The position numbers and the translations under genes are program-made. The notes beneath the pieces were generated by a model. That model saw only the letters and a list, made by a program, of their open reading frames with translations, was not told the DNA's origin and searched no databases. A stretch of DNA of 64,000 bases from Maricaulis sp048270095 (GTDB lineage: Bacteria > Pseudomonadota > Alphaproteobacteria > Caulobacterales > Maricaulaceae): NCBI RefSeq assembly GCF_048270095.1, contig NZ_JBLWTL010000002.1:1-64000 (forward strand), given 5' to 3'. The first letter of the stretch is position 1, and each line of letters begins with the position of its first letter. Below, in pieces: positions 8,796-17,370 of the stretch.

Positions 8796-9710
8796 ATGCG
8801 TATTCGTGATCTCCTCGCCCTGATCGCTGTTTGTGCGGTCTGGGGCGTCAACTTCGTCGTTGCAAAATTCTCGATCACGGGCTCGCCGGGATGGGTGCCC
8901 GGATTCGAGGGCTCACCGCCGCTTTTCTTCGCCTTCCTGCGCTTTGCGCTGCTGTTCGCCATCCTCTCGCCCTGGCTGCGACCACGGCCGCAGGACATGA
9001 AGGCGATGATCGGTATCGCGCTCTCCATGGGGGCGCTGCAATACGCGCTGATGTTCCTCGGTCTGCAATGGGCGACGCCCTCGGGCATGGCGATCACGCT
9101 GCAAATGGGCGTGCCGTTCGCGACACTGCTCTCGGTGGTGATGCTGAAGGAAAGGCTCGGCCTGCCGCGTATCACCGGCATCATCATCGCCTTCGCCGGG
9201 ATTATCCTCGTCGTCGCCCGGCCCGGGATTGGCGGGCTCTCCTTCGGGCTGCTGCTCGGCATCGGTGCCGCCTTCACGGGCGCACTGGGGATGATACTGG
9301 TCAAGCGCATGCCACTGGATTCGATGCGGATGCAGGCCTGGATCGGTCTGATTTCCTGGCCGCCCCTGCTGGTGTTGTCGCTGATCTTCGAGCGCGACCA
9401 GATCGCTTCAGTCATGGCCGGCGGCTGGCCCTTCATGCTGACGGTCGTTTTCACCGTCCTGCTGGTCAATGTGTTCGGCCATGGTGTGTTCTACAAAATG
9501 CTGCAGCGCTATGATGCGACCATGATTGCACCGATCACCCTGCTGGCGCCCCTGATTGGCGTCATTTCCGGCATCGTCATCACGGGCGACCCCTTCGGCT
9601 GGCGCCTGCTGGTCGGTGGCGGACTGGCGCTGCTCGGTGTCGGGATTATCGCCCTGCGGCCCAACCGGGCGCTGCCGGAAGCGGGGCTGGCGCGGGAGAA
9701 AACCCTGTGA
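8796..9710 (+). CDS. EamA/DMT-family transporter
   Basis: A 304-residue inner-membrane protein with about ten hydrophobic helices arranged as two repeated EamA halves; the N-terminal half opens with AVCAVWGVNFVVAKF, a hallmark of the drug/metabolite transporter superfamily. Members export amino acids, purines or other metabolites; the substrate cannot be read from the sequence. The stop overlaps the start of the amidase gene (TGATG), so the two are probably translated together from one message. A link to cell-wall recycling is possible from this pairing but unproven. Confidence 0.88.
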   Translation: MRIRDLLALIAVCAVWGVNFVVAKFSITGSPGWVPGFEGSPPLFFAFLRFALLFAILSPWLRPRPQDMKAMIGIALSMGALQYALMFLGLQWATPSGMAITLQMGVPFATLLSVVMLKERLGLPRITGIIIAFAGIILVVARPGIGGLSFGLLLGIGAAFTGALGMILVKRMPLDSMRMQAWIGLISWPPLLVLSLIFERDQIASVMAGGWPFMLTVVFTVLLVNVFGHGVFYKMLQRYDATMIAPITLLAPLIGVISGIVITGDPFGWRLLVGGGLALLGVGIIALRPNRALPEAGLAREKTL

Positions 9711-10201
9711 TGCAGCCGCCGATCTCGACGCCCTCGCCGAATTTCAACGACCGCAAATTGCCGGTCAGTCTGATCGTGCTGCATTATACCGGCATGAAAG
9801 ACGGCCCGTCGGCGCTGGCGAGACTGCGCGATCCGGCCGCCCAGGTCAGTGCCCATTACATGGTCGAGGAAGATGGCCGCATCTTCCAGCTCGTCGATGA
9901 GGACAAGCGTGCCTGGCATGCCGGCGTCAGCCTCTGGCGCGGCGAGACCGACATCAATTCCAGCTCGATCGGCATCGAGATCGTCAATGGCGGCCATGAT
10001 TTCGGCTTGCCGGACTTTCCCGGCGTCCAGATTGATGCGGTGATCGAACTGGTGCGTGATGTCATGGGACGCCATGGGATCGGCCCCGAGGGCGTGATCG
10101 GTCATTCCGACATCGCCCCGGGCCGCAAACAGGACCCGGGCGAGAAATTCCCCTGGGACCGGCTGGCTGCGGCGGGCTGCGCGCGGGTTGTGCGTGGGTG
10201 A
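9710..10201 (+). CDS. N-acetylmuramoyl-L-alanine amidase, AmpD-like
   Basis: A 163-residue Amidase_2 protein that cleaves the MurNAc-L-Ala bond. Zinc ligands are visible as His25 (VLHYTG), His132 (IGHSDIAPGRK) and Asp142 (QDPG), as in AmpD. No signal peptide is seen, so it is likely cytoplasmic and acts on recycled anhydro-muropeptides rather than on the sacculus. The start is taken as ATG 9710 overlapping the transporter stop; GTG 9707 is the alternative and adds one residue. The substrate assignment follows the family. Confidence 0.88.
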   Translation: MQPPISTPSPNFNDRKLPVSLIVLHYTGMKDGPSALARLRDPAAQVSAHYMVEEDGRIFQLVDEDKRAWHAGVSLWRGETDINSSSIGIEIVNGGHDFGLPDFPGVQIDAVIELVRDVMGRHGIGPEGVIGHSDIAPGRKQDPGEKFPWDRLAAAGCARVVRG

Positions 10202-10235
10202 CGTCTGTCGCTGCTTAGGTGAGGAGTTCGCATCC

Positions 10236-11408
10236 ATGTCCGCCAATATCTCCATCCCGCCTATCCTGCAGATCGGCGGCGGCGCGCTGCGTGAGATCGC
10301 ACCGATCCTGGCGCGGCTGGGCTGCAGCAATCCGCTGATTGTCAGCGACATGGTGTTGGCCAAGATCGGCCTGGTGGGCCAGCTCACTGCCTTGCTCGAT
10401 GCGGCCCAAATTCCCCACGCCCTGTTTGACGGCACCGAGCCGGAACCCTCCGATGCCTGCGTCATGGCGGGCACGCGGGTCTTGCTGGCCGGATCGCCGC
10501 GCGGGCCGTTTGATGCGGTGATCGCGCTTGGCGGCGGCAGCGTGATCGATACCGCCAAGGTGATGGCGGTGCTCGCCGCGACGGGCAAAACCATTCGCGA
10601 GATCGCGGTTCCGGCCGTGGTGGCACCGGTCGGCCTGCCGGTGATCGCCATTCCGACAACGGCGGGCACGGGCTCCGAAGTCACCGGCGTCGCCGTTATC
10701 ACCGAGGCGGCCAATGACGAGAAACTTTTATGCATGGGGCCGGGCCTGGTCTCCGCCGCCGCCATCATCGATTACGAGCTCACGCTTGGCCTGCCGCCGC
10801 GCACCACGGCCGATACCGGACTGGATGCGCTGACCCATGCGATCGAGGCGCATGTCAGCGCGAAGGCCAATGCGTTCTGCGACCAGCAGGCGCTCGCCGC
10901 GATGCGTCTGATCGGCCCCAATCTGGAAACCGTCTACACCGAGCCACAAAACCGCAATGCCCGCGAGGCCGTCATGCTCGGCGCGACGCTTGCCGGCATC
11001 GCCTTTTCCGGCGCCTCCGTCGCCCTGGTCCACGGGATGAGCCGCCCGATCGGCGCGCATTTCCATGTGCCGCATGGCCTGTCCAATGCGATGCTGCTGG
11101 CGAAGGTCACCGAGTTCTCGCTCGCCGCCGCGCCGCAACGCTATGCGGCGTGCAGCCGTGCGATTGGTTTTGCCGGGGCCGGCGATGATGAGACTGTCGC
11201 GCACGCCAAGCTGATGGCCGGCCTCAACCGCATCGTCACGGCGCTCGAAGTGCCGACACTGTCGGGCTTCGGCATCGACCGCGGGCGCTATTTCGAGATG
11301 ATCCCGGTGATGGTCGAGCAGGCGCTGGCGTCGGGCTCACCGGGGAATAATCCAAGAGTGCCGACGGCGGATGAGCTGGCGGGGTTGTATGAGGCGGTTT
11401 GGGAGTGA
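10236..11408 (+). CDS. Iron-containing alcohol dehydrogenase
   Basis: A 390-residue group III (iron-type) dehydrogenase. An N-terminal NAD(P)-binding part carries ALGGGSVIDTAK (about residues 97-108) and TTAGTGSEVT; the C-terminal metal domain has Asp197, His201, His266 and His280, with the 4/65/14 spacing expected for Fe/Zn ligands in FucO-type enzymes. It interconverts an alcohol and an aldehyde, substrate unknown. ATG 10236 has GAGGAG about nine bases upstream; an earlier in-frame ATG-type start at 10188 overlaps the amidase gene and lacks a site. It follows the amidase by 34 bp. Confidence 0.9.
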   Translation: MSANISIPPILQIGGGALREIAPILARLGCSNPLIVSDMVLAKIGLVGQLTALLDAAQIPHALFDGTEPEPSDACVMAGTRVLLAGSPRGPFDAVIALGGGSVIDTAKVMAVLAATGKTIREIAVPAVVAPVGLPVIAIPTTAGTGSEVTGVAVITEAANDEKLLCMGPGLVSAAAIIDYELTLGLPPRTTADTGLDALTHAIEAHVSAKANAFCDQQALAAMRLIGPNLETVYTEPQNRNAREAVMLGATLAGIAFSGASVALVHGMSRPIGAHFHVPHGLSNAMLLAKVTEFSLAAAPQRYAACSRAIGFAGAGDDETVAHAKLMAGLNRIVTALEVPTLSGFGIDRGRYFEMIPVMVEQALASGSPGNNPRVPTADELAGLYEAVWE

Positions 11409-11480
11409 GGGGGTTGAAAACGGGGCGTGGCTGGCTCCGCTTATTCTCGGTGCCAGCAAGGACCGCCGAGCCCGTCATCC

Positions 11481-11612
11481 TCACCAGCTCCGACCGCTTC
11501 GCGGCCACCTCTTCCATCAAGGAAGAGGAGGGCGTTTGATCTGACCGGCCTCGATTGTCTCCCACCTCTTCCTTGATGGAAGAGGTGGCGCCGAAGGCGA
11601 CGGAGCTGGTGA
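11481..11612. repeat. Long dispersed palindrome, copy 1
   Basis: Left arm 11481-11528 (TCACCAGCTCCG... to GGAAGAGG) and right arm 11565-11612 are near-perfect reverse complements over 48 bp. Inside each arm CCTCTTCC-ATCAA-GGAAGAGG forms its own hairpin. The same element recurs at 51312-51483. It lies between the convergently placed dehydrogenase gene and rnpB. A repeated extragenic palindrome of the REP/BIME type is the likely class. Confidence 0.85.
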
Positions 11613-11666
11613 CGGCCTCGCGATGCGGTTTCAATGGCTTGCTGCCAGGCCCGCATCCCCCGCCGC

Positions 11667-11696
11667 TTGACCGCCTCTCACAACTCAACCACATAC
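11667..11696 (+). promoter_or_regulatory. Probable rnpB promoter
   Basis: TTGACC at 11667-11672 is a good -35 element; ACATAC at 11691-11696, 18 bases on, is an acceptable -10. A start near 11703 would match the first base of the P1 stem of RNase P RNA. Confidence 0.45.
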
Positions 11697-11702
11697 ATTC
11701 CC

Positions 11703-12096
<394 letters not shown>

Positions 12097-12230
12097 CTCG
12101 TTTCCTCCATTCATCCATCCGCGGCCCTGTGGATATTAACTTAATGTTCCCTTGTTGTTCTCAATTTGGCCATATTTGATTACTTCAAAAGGCGCTTCAA
12201 TCCATAGAATTCGATGCTTTCGGCGTTGTT

Positions 12231-12255
12231 TCCCATCAAATCCCATGTTATCCCA
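12231..12255 (+). promoter_or_regulatory. MraZ operator: three TCCCA repeats at 10-bp spacing
   Basis: TCCCA occurs at 12231-12235, 12241-12245 and 12251-12255; on the other strand this is TGGGA-N5 repeated three times, the known MraZ binding pattern. It lies 50 bp upstream of the mraZ start, so autoregulation of the dcw cluster is expected. The stretch 12120-12230 just before is AT-rich and should hold the promoter; TAGAAT at 12205-12210 is a possible -10. Confidence 0.85.
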
Positions 12256-12304
12256 TAGTTAACCATGCGGGGACGGATCGGTATGGCCGGGGAGCAAATC
12301 GAGC

Positions 12305-12766
12305 GTGTTTTTATCGACCACCATTAATGGCGTTGACGCCAAGGGACGTGTATCGGTGCCAGCCGATTTCCGTTCCGTGGTGCGCGGTGGTCCGTTCGAC
12401 GGCATTATCGTCTGGCCTTCTTTCGACGGTCCTTATCTGGAAGGTGGTGGCCAGGCCCTGCTCGACAGTTATCAGCGTCTGATCGAAGACATGGACCCGT
12501 ATGATGATGCGCGCATCGCTTTCGAACGCGCCATTTTCGGGGCCGCCAGACCGCTCGCCTTTGATGCGACCGGCCGTGTCACCCTGCCAAAGGAATTGAT
12601 TGATCACGCCGGGCTTGAGGGCAAGGCGACCTTTGTCGGTCTCGGTTCACGTTTCGAGCTCTGGTCGCCGGAGGCCTATGCCGAGCATCAGGCGACGGCG
12701 CGCGCCTATGCCCGCGAGAACAAGCGCTCCCTGCGTCTGGTTCCCCGCAATGGGGGGGCGTCATGA
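12305..12766 (+). CDS. mraZ: MraZ, transcriptional regulator of the dcw cluster
   Basis: A 153-residue DNA-binding protein with two SpoVT/AbrB-like motifs: VDAKGRVSVPADFR near residue 10 and FDATGRVTLPKELI near residue 83. MraZ forms ring oligomers that bind TGGGA repeats and represses its own operon. The start is GTG 12305, giving the usual MFLST beginning, with GGGGAG about ten bases upstream. First gene of the cell-wall/division cluster; its end overlaps rsmH by four bases. Confidence 0.95.
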   Translation: MFLSTTINGVDAKGRVSVPADFRSVVRGGPFDGIIVWPSFDGPYLEGGGQALLDSYQRLIEDMDPYDDARIAFERAIFGAARPLAFDATGRVTLPKELIDHAGLEGKATFVGLGSRFELWSPEAYAEHQATARAYARENKRSLRLVPRNGGAS

Positions 12767-13767
12767 GCCATCTCCCTGTGATGCTCGATGAAGTCGTGCG
12801 TGCGCTGGATCCGCAGGATTCCGGTCTCTATATTGACGGCACATTCGGCGCCGGCGGTTACTCGCGCGCCATCTTGTCAGCGGCCGATTGCCGCCTGATC
12901 GGGATTGATCGCGATCCCAGCGTCATTCCGGCGGCTGAACAGCTGGGCAAGGCCTCGGGTGGGCGTTTCGTCTTCGTGCAGGCGCCATTCTCGAAAATGG
13001 CTGAAGTGATCCGCGCCAATGGCGGCGAGAGCGTGCAGGGCATTGTGCTCGATATCGGCGTCTCCTCGATGCAGATCGACCAGGCCGAGCGCGGTTTTTC
13101 CTTCATGCGTGCCGGCCCGCTCGACATGCGCATGGCCCGGACCGGTGCCAGCGCGGCCGATGCGGTCAATCTGCTGAGCGAGGAAGAGCTGGCAGACATA
13201 TTTTATGTTTACGGCGATGAGCGCCGCTCGCGCCGCATCGCCAAGCAGATTGTCGAGGCGCGCGCTGAGGCGCCGATCGAGACGACAGACCGCCTTGCCG
13301 CCATCGTCACGCGCGCAACGGGCGGAAAACATTCCAAGATTCACCCCGCGACCAAAGTCTTCCAGGCGTTGCGGATTTATGTGAATGACGAATTGGGCGA
13401 ACTGGCCCGCGCGCTCGAGGCCGCCGAGGCCATTCTCGCGCCGCATGGGCGTCTCGTCGTGGTTACCTTCCATTCACTGGAAGATCGCATGGTGAAGGAC
13501 TTCTTGCGGGCCCGGTCGGGCCAGGCGGGAGGGGGTGGCTCGCGCCATGCGCCTGCAGTGGAAACCGGTCCTGTCGCCAGTCCGAGTTTTTCCTTGCTGC
13601 ACCGTAAGGCGAGCGCCGCCAGTGAGGCCGAGATCGCCGCCAATCCGCGGTCACGTTCCGCCAAAATGCGTGTTGCTATTCGTACCGAGGCTCCGGCCTG
13701 GGCTGAGGATCTGTCGGAGTTCGGCAGGAATGTTGTGTCGCTTGAGCGTCTGGAGGCCGTGTTATGA
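12763..13767 (+). CDS. rsmH: 16S rRNA (cytosine-1402 N4) methyltransferase RsmH
   Basis: A 334-residue SAM-dependent enzyme (formerly MraW) methylating C1402 in the decoding centre of 16S rRNA. The SAM site appears as IDGTFGAGGYSRAIL near residue 24 followed by IGIDRDPSV; VVTFHSLEDRMVK near residue 230 is a family block. The length is close to the family's usual ~315. It overlaps mraZ (ATGA) and ftsL (ATGA), so translational coupling is likely. Confidence 0.95.
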   Translation: MSHLPVMLDEVVRALDPQDSGLYIDGTFGAGGYSRAILSAADCRLIGIDRDPSVIPAAEQLGKASGGRFVFVQAPFSKMAEVIRANGGESVQGIVLDIGVSSMQIDQAERGFSFMRAGPLDMRMARTGASAADAVNLLSEEELADIFYVYGDERRSRRIAKQIVEARAEAPIETTDRLAAIVTRATGGKHSKIHPATKVFQALRIYVNDELGELARALEAAEAILAPHGRLVVVTFHSLEDRMVKDFLRARSGQAGGGGSRHAPAVETGPVASPSFSLLHRKASAASEAEIAANPRSRSAKMRVAIRTEAPAWAEDLSEFGRNVVSLERLEAVL

Positions 13768-14147
13768 TCCGTACGTTTAACGCGATAGCCCTTGTCGTTG
13801 CAGTCGCCCTGGCTGGCGCCCTCTATGTCGCCAAGACCGAAGCCAAGAACTCCCAGGAGCGGCTCGAGGATATCCAGTCGCAACTGGTCGAGGAGCGGCG
13901 CCAGATCAATGTTCTCAATGTCGAGATTGCCCATCTCGAAGACCCCGAGCGCCTGCGCGCCCTGGCGCGCCGCTATCTCGGCTTTGAGCCGCTTGATCCG
14001 AGCCGTGAAGTTGCGCTGGGCGATCTGCCCCTGCTGGCTGAGCCCGGTCCCGGGGTCGAGCAGCCGCGCCGTGAGGGCCTGCTGGTCAACCAGTCCGACC
14101 AGGCACTGGCGCTGGCCGAACCGCATGAGGTTGGGGGGCAAAACTGA
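13764..14147 (+). CDS. ftsL: Cell division protein FtsL
   Basis: A 127-residue bitopic protein: one N-terminal membrane helix (about 4-22), then a coiled-coil stretch (about 28-62, QERLEDIQSQLVEERRQI) and a Pro-rich tail. FtsL pairs with FtsB and FtsQ in the divisome and helps activate FtsW/FtsI. Identification rests on shape and position between rsmH and ftsI, since FtsL is poorly conserved, plus the ARRYLGFEPL segment common in alphaproteobacterial FtsL. Its stop overlaps the ftsI start by one base. Confidence 0.85.
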   Translation: MIRTFNAIALVVAVALAGALYVAKTEAKNSQERLEDIQSQLVEERRQINVLNVEIAHLEDPERLRALARRYLGFEPLDPSREVALGDLPLLAEPGPGVEQPRREGLLVNQSDQALALAEPHEVGGQN

Positions 14148-15901
14148 TGCGCTGGTGGCCCTTTCGCCGTCAAGTTTCAGCTGAATCCCGCAGCGTCGGC
14201 CCGCCACCCATGGCCGAGGCGGCGCCGGCCGACATGTCACGCCTGCTGCGCATTGAAAGTACCGAAATCAAGGCGCTCGATGCCGCGCGCGGCCGGCTGA
14301 AGATCGTCGGGCTGAGCCTTGCGCTGTGTTTCGGCGTGCTCGGTCTGCGCGCCATTGAGCTGGCTGTCACCAGCCCGGCCCATGCCGCCGCGACACGGCC
14401 GGTGATGGCCGAGGCGACGCGTGGTGATCTGTTCGATCGTACCGGCCAGGTGCTGGCGACGACCTTGCAGACCCATTCCCTGTTTGCTGATCCGAGCCTG
14501 GTCTGGGATGCCGCCGAAACCGCCGAGGCGCTGGCGGGCGTGCTGCCCGATCTCGATATCGAAGCGGTCACGCGCGATCTGTCCTCGCATCGCCGCTTCG
14601 TCTGGGTGCGCAGAAACCTCACCCCGCGCCAGCGCCAGGCGGTCTTCTCGCTCGGCCTGCCAGGCCTGGATTTCCGCCTCGAGCCGCGCCGCGTCTATCC
14701 GCGTGGCCGGCTGGCTTCGCATATCGTCGGCTATACGGATCGCGACCTGAACGGGCTGGCCGGCGCCGAGCGCTCCTTTGATGCGGCGCTGTCCTCGAGC
14801 GATGGCCGCCCGGTGGCGCTGTCGATCGATATGGGCGTGCAATTCCATCTCGACGAAGTCCTGCGCACGACGATGGACGAGTTCAGCGCCCTCGCGGCTT
14901 CGGGCATTGTGATGAATGTGCGCACCGGCGAGATCGTCGGCATGGTGTCGCTGCCGGATTATGATCCCAACCGGCCCAATGATGCCTCCAATAATGAGCG
15001 CCTGAATCGCAGCGCCCAGTCGGTTTATGAAATGGGGTCGACCTTCAAGGCCTTCACCGTTGCGATGGCACTGGAATCCGGTGCGGCCACGCTCGAAAGC
15101 GGGTTCGACGCGACCGAGCCGCTGCAGATCGGCGGTCACACCATTCATGATTTTCATGGCGAGAACCGCTGGCTGACGCTGTCGGAAATCTTCATCCATT
15201 CCTCCAATATCGGCTCCTCGCGCATTGCGCTGGACGTCGGATCCGAAGGGCAGAGAGAATTTCTCGGCCGGATGCGCCTGCTTGAACGCGCGCCAATCGA
15301 GCTGGCCGAGAGCGCCGATCCGCTCCTGCCGCGCAATTGGGGTCCGACGGAAACGGCGACGATTTCCTATGGCCACGGCCTCGCCGTCAGCCCGATCGCC
15401 ACAATCGCGGCCTTTGCGGCCATCGCCAATGACGGCATTTATGTCGCGCCGACGCTGCAGCCCGTCGCTGCCGACGAAAGGATTGTCGGCGAGCGGGTGA
15501 TGGAGGCGAGCGCCGCACGCGACGTGATGGCGCTGATGCGCGAAAATGTCACCGATGGCACGGGCGGCCGCGCCGAGGCGCCCGGCTATCTCGTCGCGGG
15601 CAAGACCGGCACGGCGGAAAAGCCCTCGCGCGGCGGCTATGACCGCAATCGACTGATCTCCTCCTTCTCGGCCGTCTTCCCCTATAACGACCCGCAATAT
15701 GCCATTCTCGTCCTGCTCGATGAGCCGCATGGCAATGAATCGACACATGGCTATTCCACCGGTGGCTGGACGGCCGCGCCCGCCGTGGGCCAGATCGTCT
15801 CCCGCATTGCGCCCATCCTCGGCGTCGACCGCTCCGATGCCGATCATAATGAGCGCGCGGCGCTGGTGCGCGCGGCACTGATGCCGGAGGCCATCCCTTG
15901 A
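14147..15901 (+). CDS. ftsI: Septal peptidoglycan transpeptidase FtsI (PBP3)
   Basis: A 584-residue class B penicillin-binding protein that crosslinks septal peptidoglycan with FtsW. One membrane anchor lies near residues 46-66; the pedestal domain follows; the transpeptidase motifs are Ser298-T-F-Lys301, Ser352-S-Asn354 and Lys486-Thr-Gly488. All catalytic motifs are intact. The start overlaps the ftsL stop (TGATG), and its own stop overlaps murE. Confidence 0.95.
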   Translation: MRWWPFRRQVSAESRSVGPPPMAEAAPADMSRLLRIESTEIKALDAARGRLKIVGLSLALCFGVLGLRAIELAVTSPAHAAATRPVMAEATRGDLFDRTGQVLATTLQTHSLFADPSLVWDAAETAEALAGVLPDLDIEAVTRDLSSHRRFVWVRRNLTPRQRQAVFSLGLPGLDFRLEPRRVYPRGRLASHIVGYTDRDLNGLAGAERSFDAALSSSDGRPVALSIDMGVQFHLDEVLRTTMDEFSALAASGIVMNVRTGEIVGMVSLPDYDPNRPNDASNNERLNRSAQSVYEMGSTFKAFTVAMALESGAATLESGFDATEPLQIGGHTIHDFHGENRWLTLSEIFIHSSNIGSSRIALDVGSEGQREFLGRMRLLERAPIELAESADPLLPRNWGPTETATISYGHGLAVSPIATIAAFAAIANDGIYVAPTLQPVAADERIVGERVMEASAARDVMALMRENVTDGTGGRAEAPGYLVAGKTGTAEKPSRGGYDRNRLISSFSAVFPYNDPQYAILVLLDEPHGNESTHGYSTGGWTAAPAVGQIVSRIAPILGVDRSDADHNERAALVRAALMPEAIP

Positions 15902-17370
15902 CCCTGTCCGGCCTTCTCACACCTGAACATGCCACGCCTGCGACCGATCAGATCGAGGTTGCGGGCCTGACGCTGGACAGCCGGGCCGTGAAGCCCGGCT
16001 TTCTGTTTGCCGCCCTGCCGGGTGTGAAACTGCATGGCAGCGCCTATGCGGCCCAGGCGGTCGCGCAAGGTGCGGTGGCCATTCTGTCCGACCGGGACAT
16101 TCCAGGCCTTGATGTGCCGGTGATCATCGCCGATGACGCAGCGGCTGAGCTGGCGGCGATGGCAGCCCGCTTCTATCCGCGCCAGCCGGGCCATATCGTC
16201 GCCATTACCGGTACGAATGGCAAAAGCTCGACGGTGGAATTCCTGCGCCAGATCTGGACCGCAGCGGGCATTGACGGTGCCAGCCTCGGCACGCTCGGTG
16301 TGGCGCGCGGGGCTTCGCTCGAGACCACCGGCTACACCACACCCGACGCTGTGGCCCTGCACCATGCGCTCGATGCGCTCGCCGCCGATGGCGTCACGCA
16401 TCTGGCGATGGAGGCCTCCAGCCATGGCTTGAAGCAAAGGCGGATGGACGGGGCGCGGCTGGCGATTGGTGCCTTCACCAATCTGACCCAGGACCACCTC
16501 GACTATCACCCGGATTTTGACGACTATTTCGCATCCAAAGCTTTGCTCTTCACCGAGCGTTTGCCGGATGGCGCCGGCGCGGTGATCAATGTCGATTCCC
16601 GGTGGGGTGAACGCATGGCCGAGCTGGCCCGCACGCGCGGCCTGATGATCACGACGATTGGCTGGCGCGGCAGCGACCTGCAGATCCGCGAGATTACCCC
16701 GCGCCCGGCCAGCCAGGATGTCGTCTTCGCCTGGCGCGGTGTCGAGCATCAGGTCGAAGTGCCGCTGGTCGGCGAATTCCAGGTCCTCAATGCGCTGGGT
16801 GCCGCCGCTATTGCCCTGGTCGAGGGTGTCGCCCTCAATGTCGTGCTCAAGACGCTGGGCCAGCTGGGCGGCGTGCCCGGACGGCTGGAAAAGGTCGGCG
16901 AGACCGAGGCGGCAGCCCCGGTCCTGGTCGATTATGCGCATACGCCGGACGGGCTGGACAAATTGCTCCGCTCGGCGCGTCCGCACACCCGTGGCCGTAT
17001 CATCCTGGTGTTCGGCTGCGGCGGTGATCGTGACCCGACCAAGCGCGCCAAGATGGGCGAGATTGCCGCCCGTCAGGCCGATCATGTCATTGTTACCGAC
17101 GATAATCCGCGCTCCGAGGATGCCGCGCTGATCCGCGCGGCGATCCTGGACGGGTGCCCGGACGCCGAGGAAATTGCCGACCGCGCTGCCGCCATCGCGC
17201 GGGGCGTCGCCCTGTTGCAGCCGGGCGATTGCCTGTTGCTGGCGGGCAAGGGCCATGAAACCGGTCAGACTGTCGCCGGGGTCGTGCATCCGTTCGATGA
17301 CCGCGAGCAGGGTCGCAAGGCGCTGCTCGCACGCAAGGCCTATCTGGGACAGGAGGGCGCTGATGCATAA
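15898..17370 (+). CDS. murE: UDP-MurNAc-L-Ala-D-Glu:meso-DAP ligase MurE
   Basis: A 490-residue Mur ligase adding the third stem residue. The ATP loop is ITGTNGKSSTVEF (about residues 103-115), and the DNPR motif (VTDDNPRSED near residue 400) is the marker for meso-diaminopimelate rather than lysine. The start is a rare TTG at 15898, chosen because it overlaps the ftsI stop in the same way as the other junctions and no ATG or GTG lies nearby before the conserved region. The 3' end overlaps murF by eight bases. Confidence 0.94.
   Translation: MTLSGLLTPEHATPATDQIEVAGLTLDSRAVKPGFLFAALPGVKLHGSAYAAQAVAQGAVAILSDRDIPGLDVPVIIADDAAAELAAMAARFYPRQPGHIVAITGTNGKSSTVEFLRQIWTAAGIDGASLGTLGVARGASLETTGYTTPDAVALHHALDALAADGVTHLAMEASSHGLKQRRMDGARLAIGAFTNLTQDHLDYHPDFDDYFASKALLFTERLPDGAGAVINVDSRWGERMAELARTRGLMITTIGWRGSDLQIREITPRPASQDVVFAWRGVEHQVEVPLVGEFQVLNALGAAAIALVEGVALNVVLKTLGQLGGVPGRLEKVGETEAAAPVLVDYAHTPDGLDKLLRSARPHTRGRIILVFGCGGDRDPTKRAKMGEIAARQADHVIVTDDNPRSEDAALIRAAILDGCPDAEEIADRAAAIARGVALLQPGDCLLLAGKGHETGQTVAGVVHPFDDREQGRKALLARKAYLGQEGADA

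Noticed and set aside
12126..12145. CtrA box upstream of mraZ
   Set aside because: TTAACTTAATG contains two TTAA words but only one base apart, not the seven required.
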